From Enhydrobacter aerosaccus (GTDB lineage: Bacteria; Pseudomonadota; Alphaproteobacteria; Reyranellales; Reyranellaceae): 35,302 nt of DNA. Below, in pieces: positions 24,986 through 32,950 of the stretch. Position 1 is the first letter of the stretch; each line of letters begins with the position of its first letter. The position numbers and the translations under genes are program-made. The stretch is taken from contig CAIWTJ010000104.1 in assembly GCA_903915535.1 (NCBI GenBank), positions 1 through 35,302 on the forward strand, given 5' to 3'. The notes beneath the pieces were generated by a model, which saw only the letters and a list, made by a program, of their open reading frames with translations, made no database searches and was not told where the DNA came from.

Positions 24986-27097
24986 GTGCCGTCATTGTTC
25001 CAGATCGTCACCAACACGCCCTTGTGGGTGTGGCCGCTCATGGCCGCTGTCGTGGCACTCGGCCTGTACGGGCTGCGGCCGCGCACCGTACCGCCGGTCC
25101 GGCTGGCGATCCTGCCTCTGGTGGGCCTCGGCACCTCTGTCGCAGGCCTGCTGCAATCGCCGCAGCCGGTGCTGGCCGCCGCGGGCTGGCTGGTGGCCCT
25201 GCTCGTCCTGCTGCCCATCGGCCAGATGATCGGCCGACGCCGTCAAGTGCGCGGGCTGCCGGATGGCCGCCTCGAGATCGCCGGAGGCTGGTTCATGCTC
25301 CTGTTCGGCCTGTCGATCTTCGCCGCACGGTATGCGCTCGGCGTCCTGTTCGGCGTGATGCCGGCGCTCAAGACCATGCCGCTCTGGATCGTCGTGTCGG
25401 GCGCGGTCGGCGGGGCGATTGCCGGTATCGGACTGGGTTGGCTCTCCGGTCTCATCGTGCGTGCCCGCGGTGCGTCGGATGGTGCGATCGGGCGATGGAT
25501 GCGCCGCGGCGCTGGCGCCCTTGCCGCCGTGCTGCTGCTCATCGTCGGTGGCATGGGCGCCGTGATTGCGTTCGATTCCCCAGGCCCGGTGCCGACCCTG
25601 GCGGCGGGCGACTCGCTGCCCGGCATCGCGAGCTGGAACTTCGCCGAGGTGCCGCCGGTCAGCAAAGTGTTGGCGCGCGACGGTGCACCGCTCACCTATC
25701 GCCTCTATCCCGGGCGCGCGGATCGCATCGTCGTCCTGATCCATGGCTCTTCCGGCGCCAGCATCTCCATGCACAAGAGTGCGCAGGCGCTGCAGGCCGC
25801 GGGCGCCACCGTCTACGCGATCAGCCTGCGCGGCCACGGCGGCAGCGGCTTCTTGAACGGCGACACGTCGTATCAGGGCCAGCTCGACGACGATCTCGTC
25901 GACTTCACCAAGGCCCTCAAGTTCGCCGAGACCCCCGCGCATCGTACCCTGATCGGATTCTCCGCGAGCGGTGGCCTGGTCTTGCGCACCGCCAGCGGAC
26001 CTCATCGGCAGAACTTCGACGACTACATCGCGATCTCGCCGTACATCGCCCAGGACTCGCCGACCTCGCGGCCGGCCGCCGGCGGATGGGTGAGCGTCGC
26101 GGTGCCACGTGTTGTGGCGCTCAGCGTCCTGGATGCCGTCGGCCTGCCCTGGTTCCAGGGACTGCCGATCGTTCGCTTCGCGACGGAGGCCAAACCGAGC
26201 GACAGCCGCACACCGGTCTATTCCTATCGTCTGCAGACCGGCATGCAGCTCGGGCGCGACTGGCGCGCGCGTATCGCCCGCATCGACCGCCCAATGGTCG
26301 TCGTGGCGGGCGCAGAGGACCAGCTTTTCGTCGCCGACCAGTTCGCGCCGCTCCTTGCCTCTCTCAATCCCGCGCTCAAGGTCTCGGTGATACCGGGCCT
26401 CGGCCACCTCGACATGATCGCCGATCCGCGCGGAACGGCGGCGGTGTCCCAACTCTGGCAGCAGCTCGCGGGCCGGGAGAAGGCTGCCGTGCGCTTCGAC
26501 TTCAAGGTACGCGAGGACATGTTCGCGGGCATGGACGGCGATCGTGAGTCCTTCGACCGTGCCATGCAGACCATTGCCGACACGCTCGCCGCTGATCCCG
26601 ATCACGCCCAGGCGCTCGTCTGGCGCGGCGATGGCAGATTGTTCCTCGCAGGTCAGGCGTTCCGGCGGGGCGAGATCGCCGAAGGCCGCGAACTGAGTGA
26701 CAAGGGCATCGCCGACATGATGCGTGCGGTCAAACTGGCGCCCGACGACCTGGCCGTGCGCATCCCGCGGGCAACGGGCCTGCAGCCGTTCGCAAACGGC
26801 ATTCGTCCCTACGATCGCGCTGCGGCCGATCGCCTGACGCGCATCGTGCTGGAAGATTTCGAGTTCGCGCTGAAGGCCAACACGCCGCGCTGGAACAAGC
26901 TCAGCGAGCACGATCGCGGCGAGATCCTGGGGGCGTTGGCCGAGAACTGGTTCCAGCTTGGCGAGACCGCCACGGCGCGGCCCTATCTCGATCGCATGGC
27001 AGCCGAACTAGCGGGCACGCCCTATGCGGTGAACGCGACGCTGCGGCTGGGCGATGCGAAGGCCAAGGCGCCGCTCACCTGTCTCGGCTGTCACTGA
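24986..27097 (+). CDS. Membrane protein fused to an alpha/beta-hydrolase, a helical repeat region and a C-terminal CXXCH
   Basis: A 703-residue protein not recognised as a whole. Residues 1-200 hold about six hydrophobic helices; the opening (QIVTNTPLWVWPLMAAVVAL) resembles the DUF6622 membrane family. Residues 235-495 are an alpha/beta hydrolase: oxyanion loop HGSSG at 253-257, nucleophile Ser326 in GFSASGG (GxSxS, not the usual GxSxG), Asp445 in GAEDQLF and His474 in GLGHLDM. Residues 515-690 look like TPR-type helices. The protein ends in Cys699-Leu-Gly-Cys702-His703, a c-type haem motif. Positive residues after helices 3 and 5 place the hydrolase in the periplasm, where haem attachment is possible (inference). 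The GTG start is chosen for GGGAGG just upstream. Confidence 0.8.
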   Translation: MPSLFQIVTNTPLWVWPLMAAVVALGLYGLRPRTVPPVRLAILPLVGLGTSVAGLLQSPQPVLAAAGWLVALLVLLPIGQMIGRRRQVRGLPDGRLEIAGGWFMLLFGLSIFAARYALGVLFGVMPALKTMPLWIVVSGAVGGAIAGIGLGWLSGLIVRARGASDGAIGRWMRRGAGALAAVLLLIVGGMGAVIAFDSPGPVPTLAAGDSLPGIASWNFAEVPPVSKVLARDGAPLTYRLYPGRADRIVVLIHGSSGASISMHKSAQALQAAGATVYAISLRGHGGSGFLNGDTSYQGQLDDDLVDFTKALKFAETPAHRTLIGFSASGGLVLRTASGPHRQNFDDYIAISPYIAQDSPTSRPAAGGWVSVAVPRVVALSVLDAVGLPWFQGLPIVRFATEAKPSDSRTPVYSYRLQTGMQLGRDWRARIARIDRPMVVVAGAEDQLFVADQFAPLLASLNPALKVSVIPGLGHLDMIADPRGTAAVSQLWQQLAGREKAAVRFDFKVREDMFAGMDGDRESFDRAMQTIADTLAADPDHAQALVWRGDGRLFLAGQAFRRGEIAEGRELSDKGIADMMRAVKLAPDDLAVRIPRATGLQPFANGIRPYDRAAADRLTRIVLEDFEFALKANTPRWNKLSEHDRGEILGALAENWFQLGETATARPYLDRMAAELAGTPYAVNATLRLGDAKAKAPLTCLGCH

Positions 27098-27104
27098 AGA
27101 GAGA

Positions 27105-27482
27105 TCAGGCGGCGCGCCGCTGCGCCGCGACCGAGCCCGCGCAGGCGTCGACGTTGATCAGCGGCCGCAGCTGCGGATCGTAGGCCTCGACATATTGGGC
27201 GCGGTTGGCCGACAGGTAGACGAACATGGTGCAGCCGTCGGATTGGTAGCGCAGTACGCGGCTGGTAGCGTCCTTGCGGTCGAGTCGGGCGGCGCCGAAC
27301 GTGGCCGCGAGCTGGCGCTCGTCCATGCCCTTGATGTCGCTGACCGCGATCGGCCGGCCGGCATTGGCCGAGCGGAAGATTCCGACTTCGTTGCCCGTGA
27401 GGGAATATTGCGGTGCCGAGTCCTGGACGCAGCCCACGAGCAGGAGCGCGGTGGCGGCGATGGTGAGGAAGGCCCGGATCAT
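27105..27482 (-). CDS. Small lipoprotein of unknown function
   Basis: A 125-residue exported protein with a signal peptide and lipobox LLLVGC, the lipidated cysteine being Cys18. The mature part has a central FGAARLDRKDATSRVLRYQSDGCTMFVYLS segment, in which a basic/acidic stretch precedes a two-strand hairpin with a cysteine; this recalls the BamE/SmpA-like lipoprotein layout, but similarity is too weak to name it. ATG start; a TTG two codons earlier is less likely. It is 17 bases downstream of the EI24 gene on the same strand and converges on the membrane hydrolase with 7 bases between stops. Confidence 0.7.
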   Translation of the reverse strand: MIRAFLTIAATALLLVGCVQDSAPQYSLTGNEVGIFRSANAGRPIAVSDIKGMDERQLAATFGAARLDRKDATSRVLRYQSDGCTMFVYLSANRAQYVEAYDPQLRPLINVDACAGSVAAQRRAA

Positions 27483-27499
27483 GGGCAATTTTAGCGCGC

Positions 27500-28207
27500 T
27501 CAGGCCGGTGGATTAAAGGGTCGCCCGGGCGCCGCCGGCGCCTTGAGCGTTTGTGCCACATGCACCATGGCGGCCGTGCCGACGACGGGGACCAGGAGGT
27601 TCAACACCGGGATGGTACCCAGGAACACGATGACGATGCCGGTCAGCCACAGGATGCCGGCATTGGCCTTGCGCCACGCCTTTACGTCGGCGGGGCTCCT
27701 GCGGCGCAACGCTACCTGCTCGTAGTACATGCGCGCCGTCAGCCAGCCGTTGAGGGCATAGAACAAGACAGCGCCCGCGCCAAAGAAGATCAAGGCGATC
27801 AGATAGGGCACCAGCAGAAGTAAATTCAGGAGGATGACCGCCACCAGGAAGGCAACGCCCGTCCAGACGCCGGTCCAGATCGAGATGCCGCGCGCGCGCC
27901 CCAGCTGCGGATAGTGCTTGCTCTCGACGATGTCGGCGATCCGTTCCATGAAGATCGACACCACAATGCCGAAGCTCGCGGGAAACAGCAGGACTGCCAG
28001 CACGATCACCGCGCTGCCGCCCAGCCAGCGGATGGCGCTGTTGAGTATCTGCCACTTGAACGTGGTGAAGGACTCGAGTCCCCACCATGCCAGTGCGATC
28101 AGGCCGATCTGCAGGACCAGCGACAGCAGCAGCGATTGCCACAGCACGCCGCGCAGCTTCGGATCGGTGGTGAGCTGGGTGAAGGCGAGCTCGAAAGCGC
28201 GGACCAT
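27500..28207 (-). CDS. EI24 domain (CysZ-like) membrane protein
   Basis: A 235-residue inner-membrane protein with four to five hydrophobic helices and the EI24/CysZ layout: an amphipathic start (FELAFTQLTTDPKLRGVLWQSLLLSL), PASFGIVVSIFMERIADIVESKHYP, a long pair of helices in the middle, NGWLTARMYYEQVALRR, and WLTGIVIVFLGTIPVLNLLVPVVGTAAMVH at the end. CysZ takes up sulfate in some bacteria; no cysteine-synthesis genes are near, so the substrate is open. Its ATG follows the stop codon of the racemase gene without any gap, so the two are coupled. Confidence 0.85.
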   Translation of the reverse strand: MVRAFELAFTQLTTDPKLRGVLWQSLLLSLVLQIGLIALAWWGLESFTTFKWQILNSAIRWLGGSAVIVLAVLLFPASFGIVVSIFMERIADIVESKHYPQLGRARGISIWTGVWTGVAFLVAVILLNLLLLVPYLIALIFFGAGAVLFYALNGWLTARMYYEQVALRRRSPADVKAWRKANAGILWLTGIVIVFLGTIPVLNLLVPVVGTAAMVHVAQTLKAPAAPGRPFNPPA

Positions 28208-29359
28208 CTACTGCGCGCCGACGATGCCCGCCGCCTTCAGCGCGCCGATCTCCTTGGCCGAGAAGCCGCTCTGCTCCAGCACTTCATCGGTGTGCTGGCC
28301 GCGCTTGGCGGCGGGCCCTTTGACGCTTTCCTTGGTGCGCGAGAAGCGCGGCGCGGCGGCCGGCTGCGGGAAGCCCTGCACGTCGACATAGGCGTTGCGC
28401 GCCTTGGCGTGGGCGTGCTGCGAGGCTTCCTTCATGGTGAGTACCGGGGCGAAGCAGATGTCGGTGCCTTCCATGATCGCGCACCATTCGTCGCGCGTCT
28501 TGCCCTTGAACACGCTCTCGAGCCGGCTCTTGAATTGTGCCCAGGACTTGCGATCCATCTGGGCGGGCAACGTCTCACCCTTCAATCCGGTCTTCTCGAG
28601 CAGCAGGTCGTAGAACTGCGGCTCGATCGAGCCGATCGAGACGAACTTGCCGTCCCTGGTCTCGTAGGTGCCGTAGAAGTGCGCGCCGCCATCCAGCATG
28701 TTGCTCTCGCGCGCGTCGTCGTTCCACAGGCCCGCGCCCGCCATGCCGTAGATGCCGCCCAGCAGCAACGCCGCGCCATCGACCATCGCGGCGTCCACAA
28801 CCTGGCCCTTGCCGGATTTCTGCGCCTCGAGGAGTCCGCAGACCATGCCGAAGGCCAGCAGCATGCCGCCGCCGCCGAAGTCGCCGACGAGATTGAGCGG
28901 CGGTACGGGTTTGTCCTTGCCGCCGATCGCGTGCAGCGCGCCTGTCAGGGCAATGTAGTTGATGTCGTGGCCGGCAGCCTTTGCGAGCGGGCCTTCCTGG
29001 CCCCAGCCGGTCATGCGGCCGTAGACCAGCTTGGGATTGCGCGCGAGGCAGACGTCGGGACCGACGCCCAGCCGCTCGGCGACGCCGGGACGGAACGGCT
29101 CGGTCATGCCGTCGGCCTTCGCGATCAGGCGCAGGACGACCTCGACGCCCTCGGGCTTCTGAAGATCGACCGAGACCGAACGGCGGCTGCGGTTGTGCAC
29201 GGCGAACTTGGGATCGGCGAGGCGATCCATGACATGGCTCTTGGTGCGGTCGACGCGGATCACGTCGGCGCCCATGTCGCCCAGCATCATCGAGCACATC
29301 GGCCCCGGACCGATACCGGCCAGTTCGACGATCGTGAGACCCGAGAGCGGTCCGGCCAT
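28208..29359 (-). CDS. Alpha-methylacyl-CoA racemase (CoA-transferase family III)
   Basis: Interconverts (2R)- and (2S)-2-methylacyl-CoA thioesters, a step needed to degrade branched-chain and isoprenoid-derived acids. 383 residues. It belongs to the CaiB/BaiF fold, and the racemase-type catalytic set is present: His131 in AAGHDINYIALTGALHAIG, Asp160 in NLVGDFGGGGMLLAFG and Glu246 in SIGSIEPQFY, matching the positions in mycobacterial Mcr as I recall them. Other segments: VELAGIGPGPMCSMMLGDMGADVI and NRSRRSVSVDL. ATG start with AGGAGG 5 bases upstream. It is coupled to the EI24 gene behind it; the hydrolase gene upstream ends 42 bases away on the same strand. Confidence 0.93.
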   Translation of the reverse strand: MAGPLSGLTIVELAGIGPGPMCSMMLGDMGADVIRVDRTKSHVMDRLADPKFAVHNRSRRSVSVDLQKPEGVEVVLRLIAKADGMTEPFRPGVAERLGVGPDVCLARNPKLVYGRMTGWGQEGPLAKAAGHDINYIALTGALHAIGGKDKPVPPLNLVGDFGGGGMLLAFGMVCGLLEAQKSGKGQVVDAAMVDGAALLLGGIYGMAGAGLWNDDARESNMLDGGAHFYGTYETRDGKFVSIGSIEPQFYDLLLEKTGLKGETLPAQMDRKSWAQFKSRLESVFKGKTRDEWCAIMEGTDICFAPVLTMKEASQHAHAKARNAYVDVQGFPQPAAAPRFSRTKESVKGPAAKRGQHTDEVLEQSGFSAKEIGALKAAGIVGAQ

Positions 29360-29401
29360 GCTTTCCTCCTGCGAAATTCAGAATCGCTTTGTGAGGGGAC
29401 T

Positions 29402-30265
29402 CTATAGCGTCAAATGCCGGGCAAGGAAGGCCTGCACCCGCCGGATCGCGTCGGCATGCGCGGCGGGATCTTCGCCGGTGATGGGCACGACACCTTTGCT
29501 CGTGGTGTAGGAGGTCAGTTCCTTGCGCTTGAGATTCGGCCAGTCGAAATCGTGATAGGCGCCGGGATAGGCGTGGAACTCGACCGGGCCGCCCAGTGCG
29601 ACAGCCTGCTGGGCAAGGGCCTCGCAGGGTTTGGCGGGCGTCCAGACGTCCTTCTCCCCCTGCAGGATCAGCAGCGGCACGGCGGTGGTCCAGTCCGTGC
29701 CGACTCTTTGGGAGTCGCAGGAGCCCGGATAGAAGGCAATCGCAGCGCGGAAGTCCGGGCCGGTGATGGCAGGCTTGTTCGGTCGCTTGGCCACGGTGAA
29801 CAGCACGGCGCCGCCGCCGTTCGACCAGCCGATGACACCTACTTTGTCGCGCGCGACATAAGGCTGGGTCTGCAGGAACGCCAGCGCGCCATAGGCGTCG
29901 GCGGGCCGCTTCATGTAGAGCCACATCTTGAAGCCGCTGGTCGAGCACATCTCGCCCGATCCGCGGGGCGTGAAGCTGTCGACCATCAGCACGGTGATGC
30001 CCTGGGCGTTCAGGTGTTTGGCCCAGTCGACCTCGCGCGACATGATGTTGTGGCTGATGGCGGAAATCAGGCCGCCGCAGCCGTGCAGGAACACGACGGC
30101 CGGCGCCGGGCCGGGCCCCGCCCTGGTCGGGCGGAACATATAGCCGTCGAGCCGGGTGGGCGGCGCGCCGTTGGCACCGTCGAGCGAGGAAAAGTGCACG
30201 GCTTCCTGCGCGGCGGCCGATGTCGTCAGGCCAAGGGACAGGAGGAAGGCAAGGAGCCGGCGCAT
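29402..30265 (-). CDS. Secreted dienelactone-hydrolase-like alpha/beta hydrolase
   Basis: A 287-residue exported hydrolase with a signal peptide (MRRLLAFLLSLGLTTSAAAQ). The dienelactone hydrolase layout is visible: VVFLHGCGG at 58-65, SREVDWAKHLNAQGITVLMVDSF, the nucleophile elbow GWSNGG with Ser148 (serine, where bona fide dienelactone hydrolases have cysteine), GEKDVWTPAKPC with Asp206, and AYHDFDWP with His238. Substrate unknown; an esterase acting outside the cytoplasm is likely. It is divergent from the beta-propeller gene with 73 bases between start codons, and is the first of a minus-strand run leading into the racemase. Confidence 0.87.
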   Translation of the reverse strand: MRRLLAFLLSLGLTTSAAAQEAVHFSSLDGANGAPPTRLDGYMFRPTRAGPGPAPAVVFLHGCGGLISAISHNIMSREVDWAKHLNAQGITVLMVDSFTPRGSGEMCSTSGFKMWLYMKRPADAYGALAFLQTQPYVARDKVGVIGWSNGGGAVLFTVAKRPNKPAITGPDFRAAIAFYPGSCDSQRVGTDWTTAVPLLILQGEKDVWTPAKPCEALAQQAVALGGPVEFHAYPGAYHDFDWPNLKRKELTSYTTSKGVVPITGEDPAAHADAIRRVQAFLARHLTL

Positions 30266-30338
30266 CGGAGCATCATGCTAGCCGATCCGCTGGCGCCGGT
30301 CTAAAGTCCGCGCCGCTGGAGTGGGTCGGAGGGAACGG

Positions 30339-32036
30339 ATGGGATTGGGCCGGTTGTTTACGGTTGCAGCACTTGTGCTCGCAACGGCCGGCGGTGCGTT
30401 CGCGCAGCAGCCTGCGCCTGCGGCGGCCGTCGCTCCTGCGCCCAAGGAATACAACCAGCAGTTCCTCGTCCCTGGCTCGTGGTTCCATGGCATTCACGGC
30501 ATCGCCTTCAACAAGGACGATCAGCTCTTCGCGGGCTCGGTAATCGGCCAGACGATCTATCGCGTGCAGATCGACTCCGGCGAGGTCGACACCGTCATCG
30601 GTGCGCCCACCGGCATGGCCGACGACATCGCCTTTGCCGACGACGGCACGATGGCGTGGACGGCGTTCCTGCTGGGCAAGGTCTACATCCGCAAGCCCAG
30701 CGGCAAGACCATCGAAGTGGCCAATGGCCTGTCCGGCCCGAATTCGCTCGCCTTCTCGAAGGACGGCCGGCTGTTCGTATCCGAAGTGTTTCTCGGCGAC
30801 GCGCTCTACGAGATCGATCTCAAGAATGCCGACAAGCCCGAATTCAAGTCGGCGCCACGGGGCGAGCTGCGCAAGATTGCCGAAAAGCTCGGCGGCCTGA
30901 ACGGCTTCGAAATCCATCGCACCGACGGCTTCCTTTACGGCCCGCTGTGGTTCAAGGGCCAGGCGGTGAAAGTCAATCTGGAGACCGGCGCGGTCGAGGT
31001 CGTCGCGGAAGGCTTCAGGACGCCCGCCGCGGCCAACTTCGATCCGCAGAATCCCGACAATCTCTATGTTGTGGACTCCGGTACCGGCGCGGTGTGGAGC
31101 GTCAGTCTCACCAGCAAGGCCAAGAAACTGGTGGCGTCGCTCAAGCCCGGTCTCGACAATCTCGCTTTCGATTCGCGCGGACGTCTGTTCGTGACGTCGA
31201 TGACCGACAACGGCATCTACCTCGTCGACAAGCAGACCGGCTCGGCCAGGACCGTCGTCGAAGGCAAGCTCGCCATCCCGGGCGATCTCGCCGTCACGAC
31301 CGACAACGGCAAGGAGACCGTGCACGTCGCCGACCTGTTCAGCTATCGGACGGTCGACGGTCAGAGCGGCGCGGTAAGCGACGTGCTGCGGGTCCACGGC
31401 GACACCCACAATTATCCGATCGGCATTTCGATCGGACCGAAGAACGTCATCCTGTCGAGCTGGTTCTCCAACAGCGTGGAGAAGGTCGATCGCAAGACCG
31501 GCAAGCTGGTGGCAACGCTCGCCGACTTCGCCGCTCCCGTCGATGCGATCGAGGTGGCCGACGGCACGCTCTATGTCGCCGAGCTGGTAAGCGGCAACCT
31601 CGTGAAGGTCAGCGCCGACGGCAAGCAACGCAGCACCATCGCCAAGGATTTGCGCGGACCGGTCGCCATGGCCCAGGGTCCGGGCAACCTGATCTACGTC
31701 ACCGAGATCGCCGCTGGCGCGGTCAGCCAGATCGACGTGGCGTCGGGCGCGCGCAAGGTCGTTGTCGATGGCCTGGCAGGCCCCGAGGGCATCGATGTCG
31801 GCGCCGACGGCAAGATCTTCGTGGCCGAGGTCGGCCAGAAGCGCGTGGTCATGATCGATCCGGCCAACGGCGCCAAGACCGTGATCGCGTCTAACCTCGA
31901 TATCGGCCTGTCGCCTTTCCCCGGGGGGCCGCCCGCGCTGGTGCCGACGGGCGTTGCGGTCGCCAAGTCAGGCGCGATCTATGTCAGCTCCGACATTCGC
32001 AATGCGCTCTACAAGCTGACGCCTCCCACCCCGTAG
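30339..32036 (+). CDS. Secreted beta-propeller protein (SMP-30/NHL/Vgb-like)
   Basis: A 565-residue exported protein with a clear signal peptide (MGLGRLFTVAALVLATAGGA plus FAQ). It then has a Pro/Ala-rich stretch and some ten or more repeated blade-like units, each with a variant of '(L/I)-hydrophobic-G-DGRLFVSE' and '-GAV...V'. Examples are IAFNKDDQLFAGSVIGQTIY, LAFSKDGRLFVSEVFLGDAL, LAFDSRGRLFVTSMTDNGIY and IDVGADGKIFVAEVGQKRVV. The length would suit two propellers in tandem. The family includes gluconolactonase-type lactonases and streptogramin lyase (Vgb), but no catalytic set could be assigned. ATG start with GGAGGG upstream. It is followed after 8 bases by a metallo-hydrolase gene. Confidence 0.8.
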   Translation: MGLGRLFTVAALVLATAGGAFAQQPAPAAAVAPAPKEYNQQFLVPGSWFHGIHGIAFNKDDQLFAGSVIGQTIYRVQIDSGEVDTVIGAPTGMADDIAFADDGTMAWTAFLLGKVYIRKPSGKTIEVANGLSGPNSLAFSKDGRLFVSEVFLGDALYEIDLKNADKPEFKSAPRGELRKIAEKLGGLNGFEIHRTDGFLYGPLWFKGQAVKVNLETGAVEVVAEGFRTPAAANFDPQNPDNLYVVDSGTGAVWSVSLTSKAKKLVASLKPGLDNLAFDSRGRLFVTSMTDNGIYLVDKQTGSARTVVEGKLAIPGDLAVTTDNGKETVHVADLFSYRTVDGQSGAVSDVLRVHGDTHNYPIGISIGPKNVILSSWFSNSVEKVDRKTGKLVATLADFAAPVDAIEVADGTLYVAELVSGNLVKVSADGKQRSTIAKDLRGPVAMAQGPGNLIYVTEIAAGAVSQIDVASGARKVVVDGLAGPEGIDVGADGKIFVAEVGQKRVVMIDPANGAKTVIASNLDIGLSPFPGGPPALVPTGVAVAKSGAIYVSSDIRNALYKLTPPTP

Positions 32037-32044
32037 AGGGTTTC

Positions 32045-32938
32045 ATGCCCGGCATTCCGTTCATCAGGGACTTCAAGTTCGACTACGGCACGGCGATGGA
32101 AGTGACGCCGCTGATCCGCCGCGTCGTCGCGAACAACCCGAGCCCGTTCACTTTCAAGGGCACCGGCACCTATCTCATCGGCCACGGCAAGGTGGCGATC
32201 GTCGATCCCGGTCCCGATCAGCAGGACCATATCGACGCCGTGCTGAATGCCGTGCGCGGCGAGACCGTGACGCACATCTTCGTGACGCACACGCACATCG
32301 ACCATGTGCCGGCCACGCCGGCGATCGCCAAGGCGACCGGCGCCAAGGTCTACAGCTATGGTCCGCATCCCAAGCCGCCCGCCGGTGTCACGACCGAGCA
32401 GGAAGGCTTTCTCGACTTCGCGCCCGACATCAAGCTGAACGATGGCGACGTGGTCCGGGGCGACGGCTGGAATGTCGAGGCGGTCTACACGCCGGGCCAC
32501 ATCTCGAACCACCTCTGCTTCGCCGTGAAGGAAGACAACGCGCTGCTGTCGGGCGATCACGTCATGGGCTGGTCGACGGCGGTGATCTCGCCGCCCGACG
32601 GAAACATGGCCGATTATTTCTCGAGCCTGCGCAAGCTCCTGCCGCGCAAGGAAGCGCTCTACATCCCGACGCATGGCGCGGAGATCCGCGAGCCCGTGCC
32701 GTTCGTGAACGCCTACATCGAGCATCGCCTGGGCCGCGAGACACAGATCCTCTCGCGCCTCAAGGAAGGGCCGCAGACCATTCCGCAGATGGTGGCCAAG
32801 AATTACGCCGACACGCCGCTCCACCTGCATGCCGCCGCCGGCCGATCGATGCTGGCCCATCTCGTCCAGATGGTGAAGGACGGCCGCGTGAAGACCGAAG
32901 ACGGCCAGGCCACCATCGCTTCGACGTATCGCCTCTAG
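32045..32938 (+). CDS. Metallo-beta-lactamase-fold hydrolase (LACTB2-like)
   Basis: A 297-residue cytoplasmic protein with the metal-binding motif THTHIDH (His82, His84, Asp86, His87), PGHISNHL for the next histidine, SGDHV for the bridging aspartate and PTHG for the last histidine. The C-terminal 70 residues (ILSRLKEGPQTIPQMV...HLVQMVKDGRV) form the winged-helix tail of the LACTB2/MBL branch. Such enzymes hydrolyse thioesters, esters or RNA; the substrate cannot be fixed. No signal peptide. ATG start 8 bases after the beta-propeller gene; the SDR gene follows after 12 bases, so the three are a probable operon. Confidence 0.9.
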   Translation: MPGIPFIRDFKFDYGTAMEVTPLIRRVVANNPSPFTFKGTGTYLIGHGKVAIVDPGPDQQDHIDAVLNAVRGETVTHIFVTHTHIDHVPATPAIAKATGAKVYSYGPHPKPPAGVTTEQEGFLDFAPDIKLNDGDVVRGDGWNVEAVYTPGHISNHLCFAVKEDNALLSGDHVMGWSTAVISPPDGNMADYFSSLRKLLPRKEALYIPTHGAEIREPVPFVNAYIEHRLGRETQILSRLKEGPQTIPQMVAKNYADTPLHLHAAAGRSMLAHLVQMVKDGRVKTEDGQATIASTYRL

Positions 32939-32950
32939 GAGTCTGTTCTC

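Noticed and set aside
24992..26911. 639-codon minus-strand frame opposite the membrane hydrolase
   Set aside because: Antisense to the fused hydrolase, whose membrane helices and triad read clearly on the plus strand.
28208..29359. Formyl-CoA or carnitine CoA-transferase
   Set aside because: The protein has the same fold but carries the His/Asp/Glu set and GHDINY, VGDFGG and EPQF segments of alpha-methylacyl-CoA racemases.
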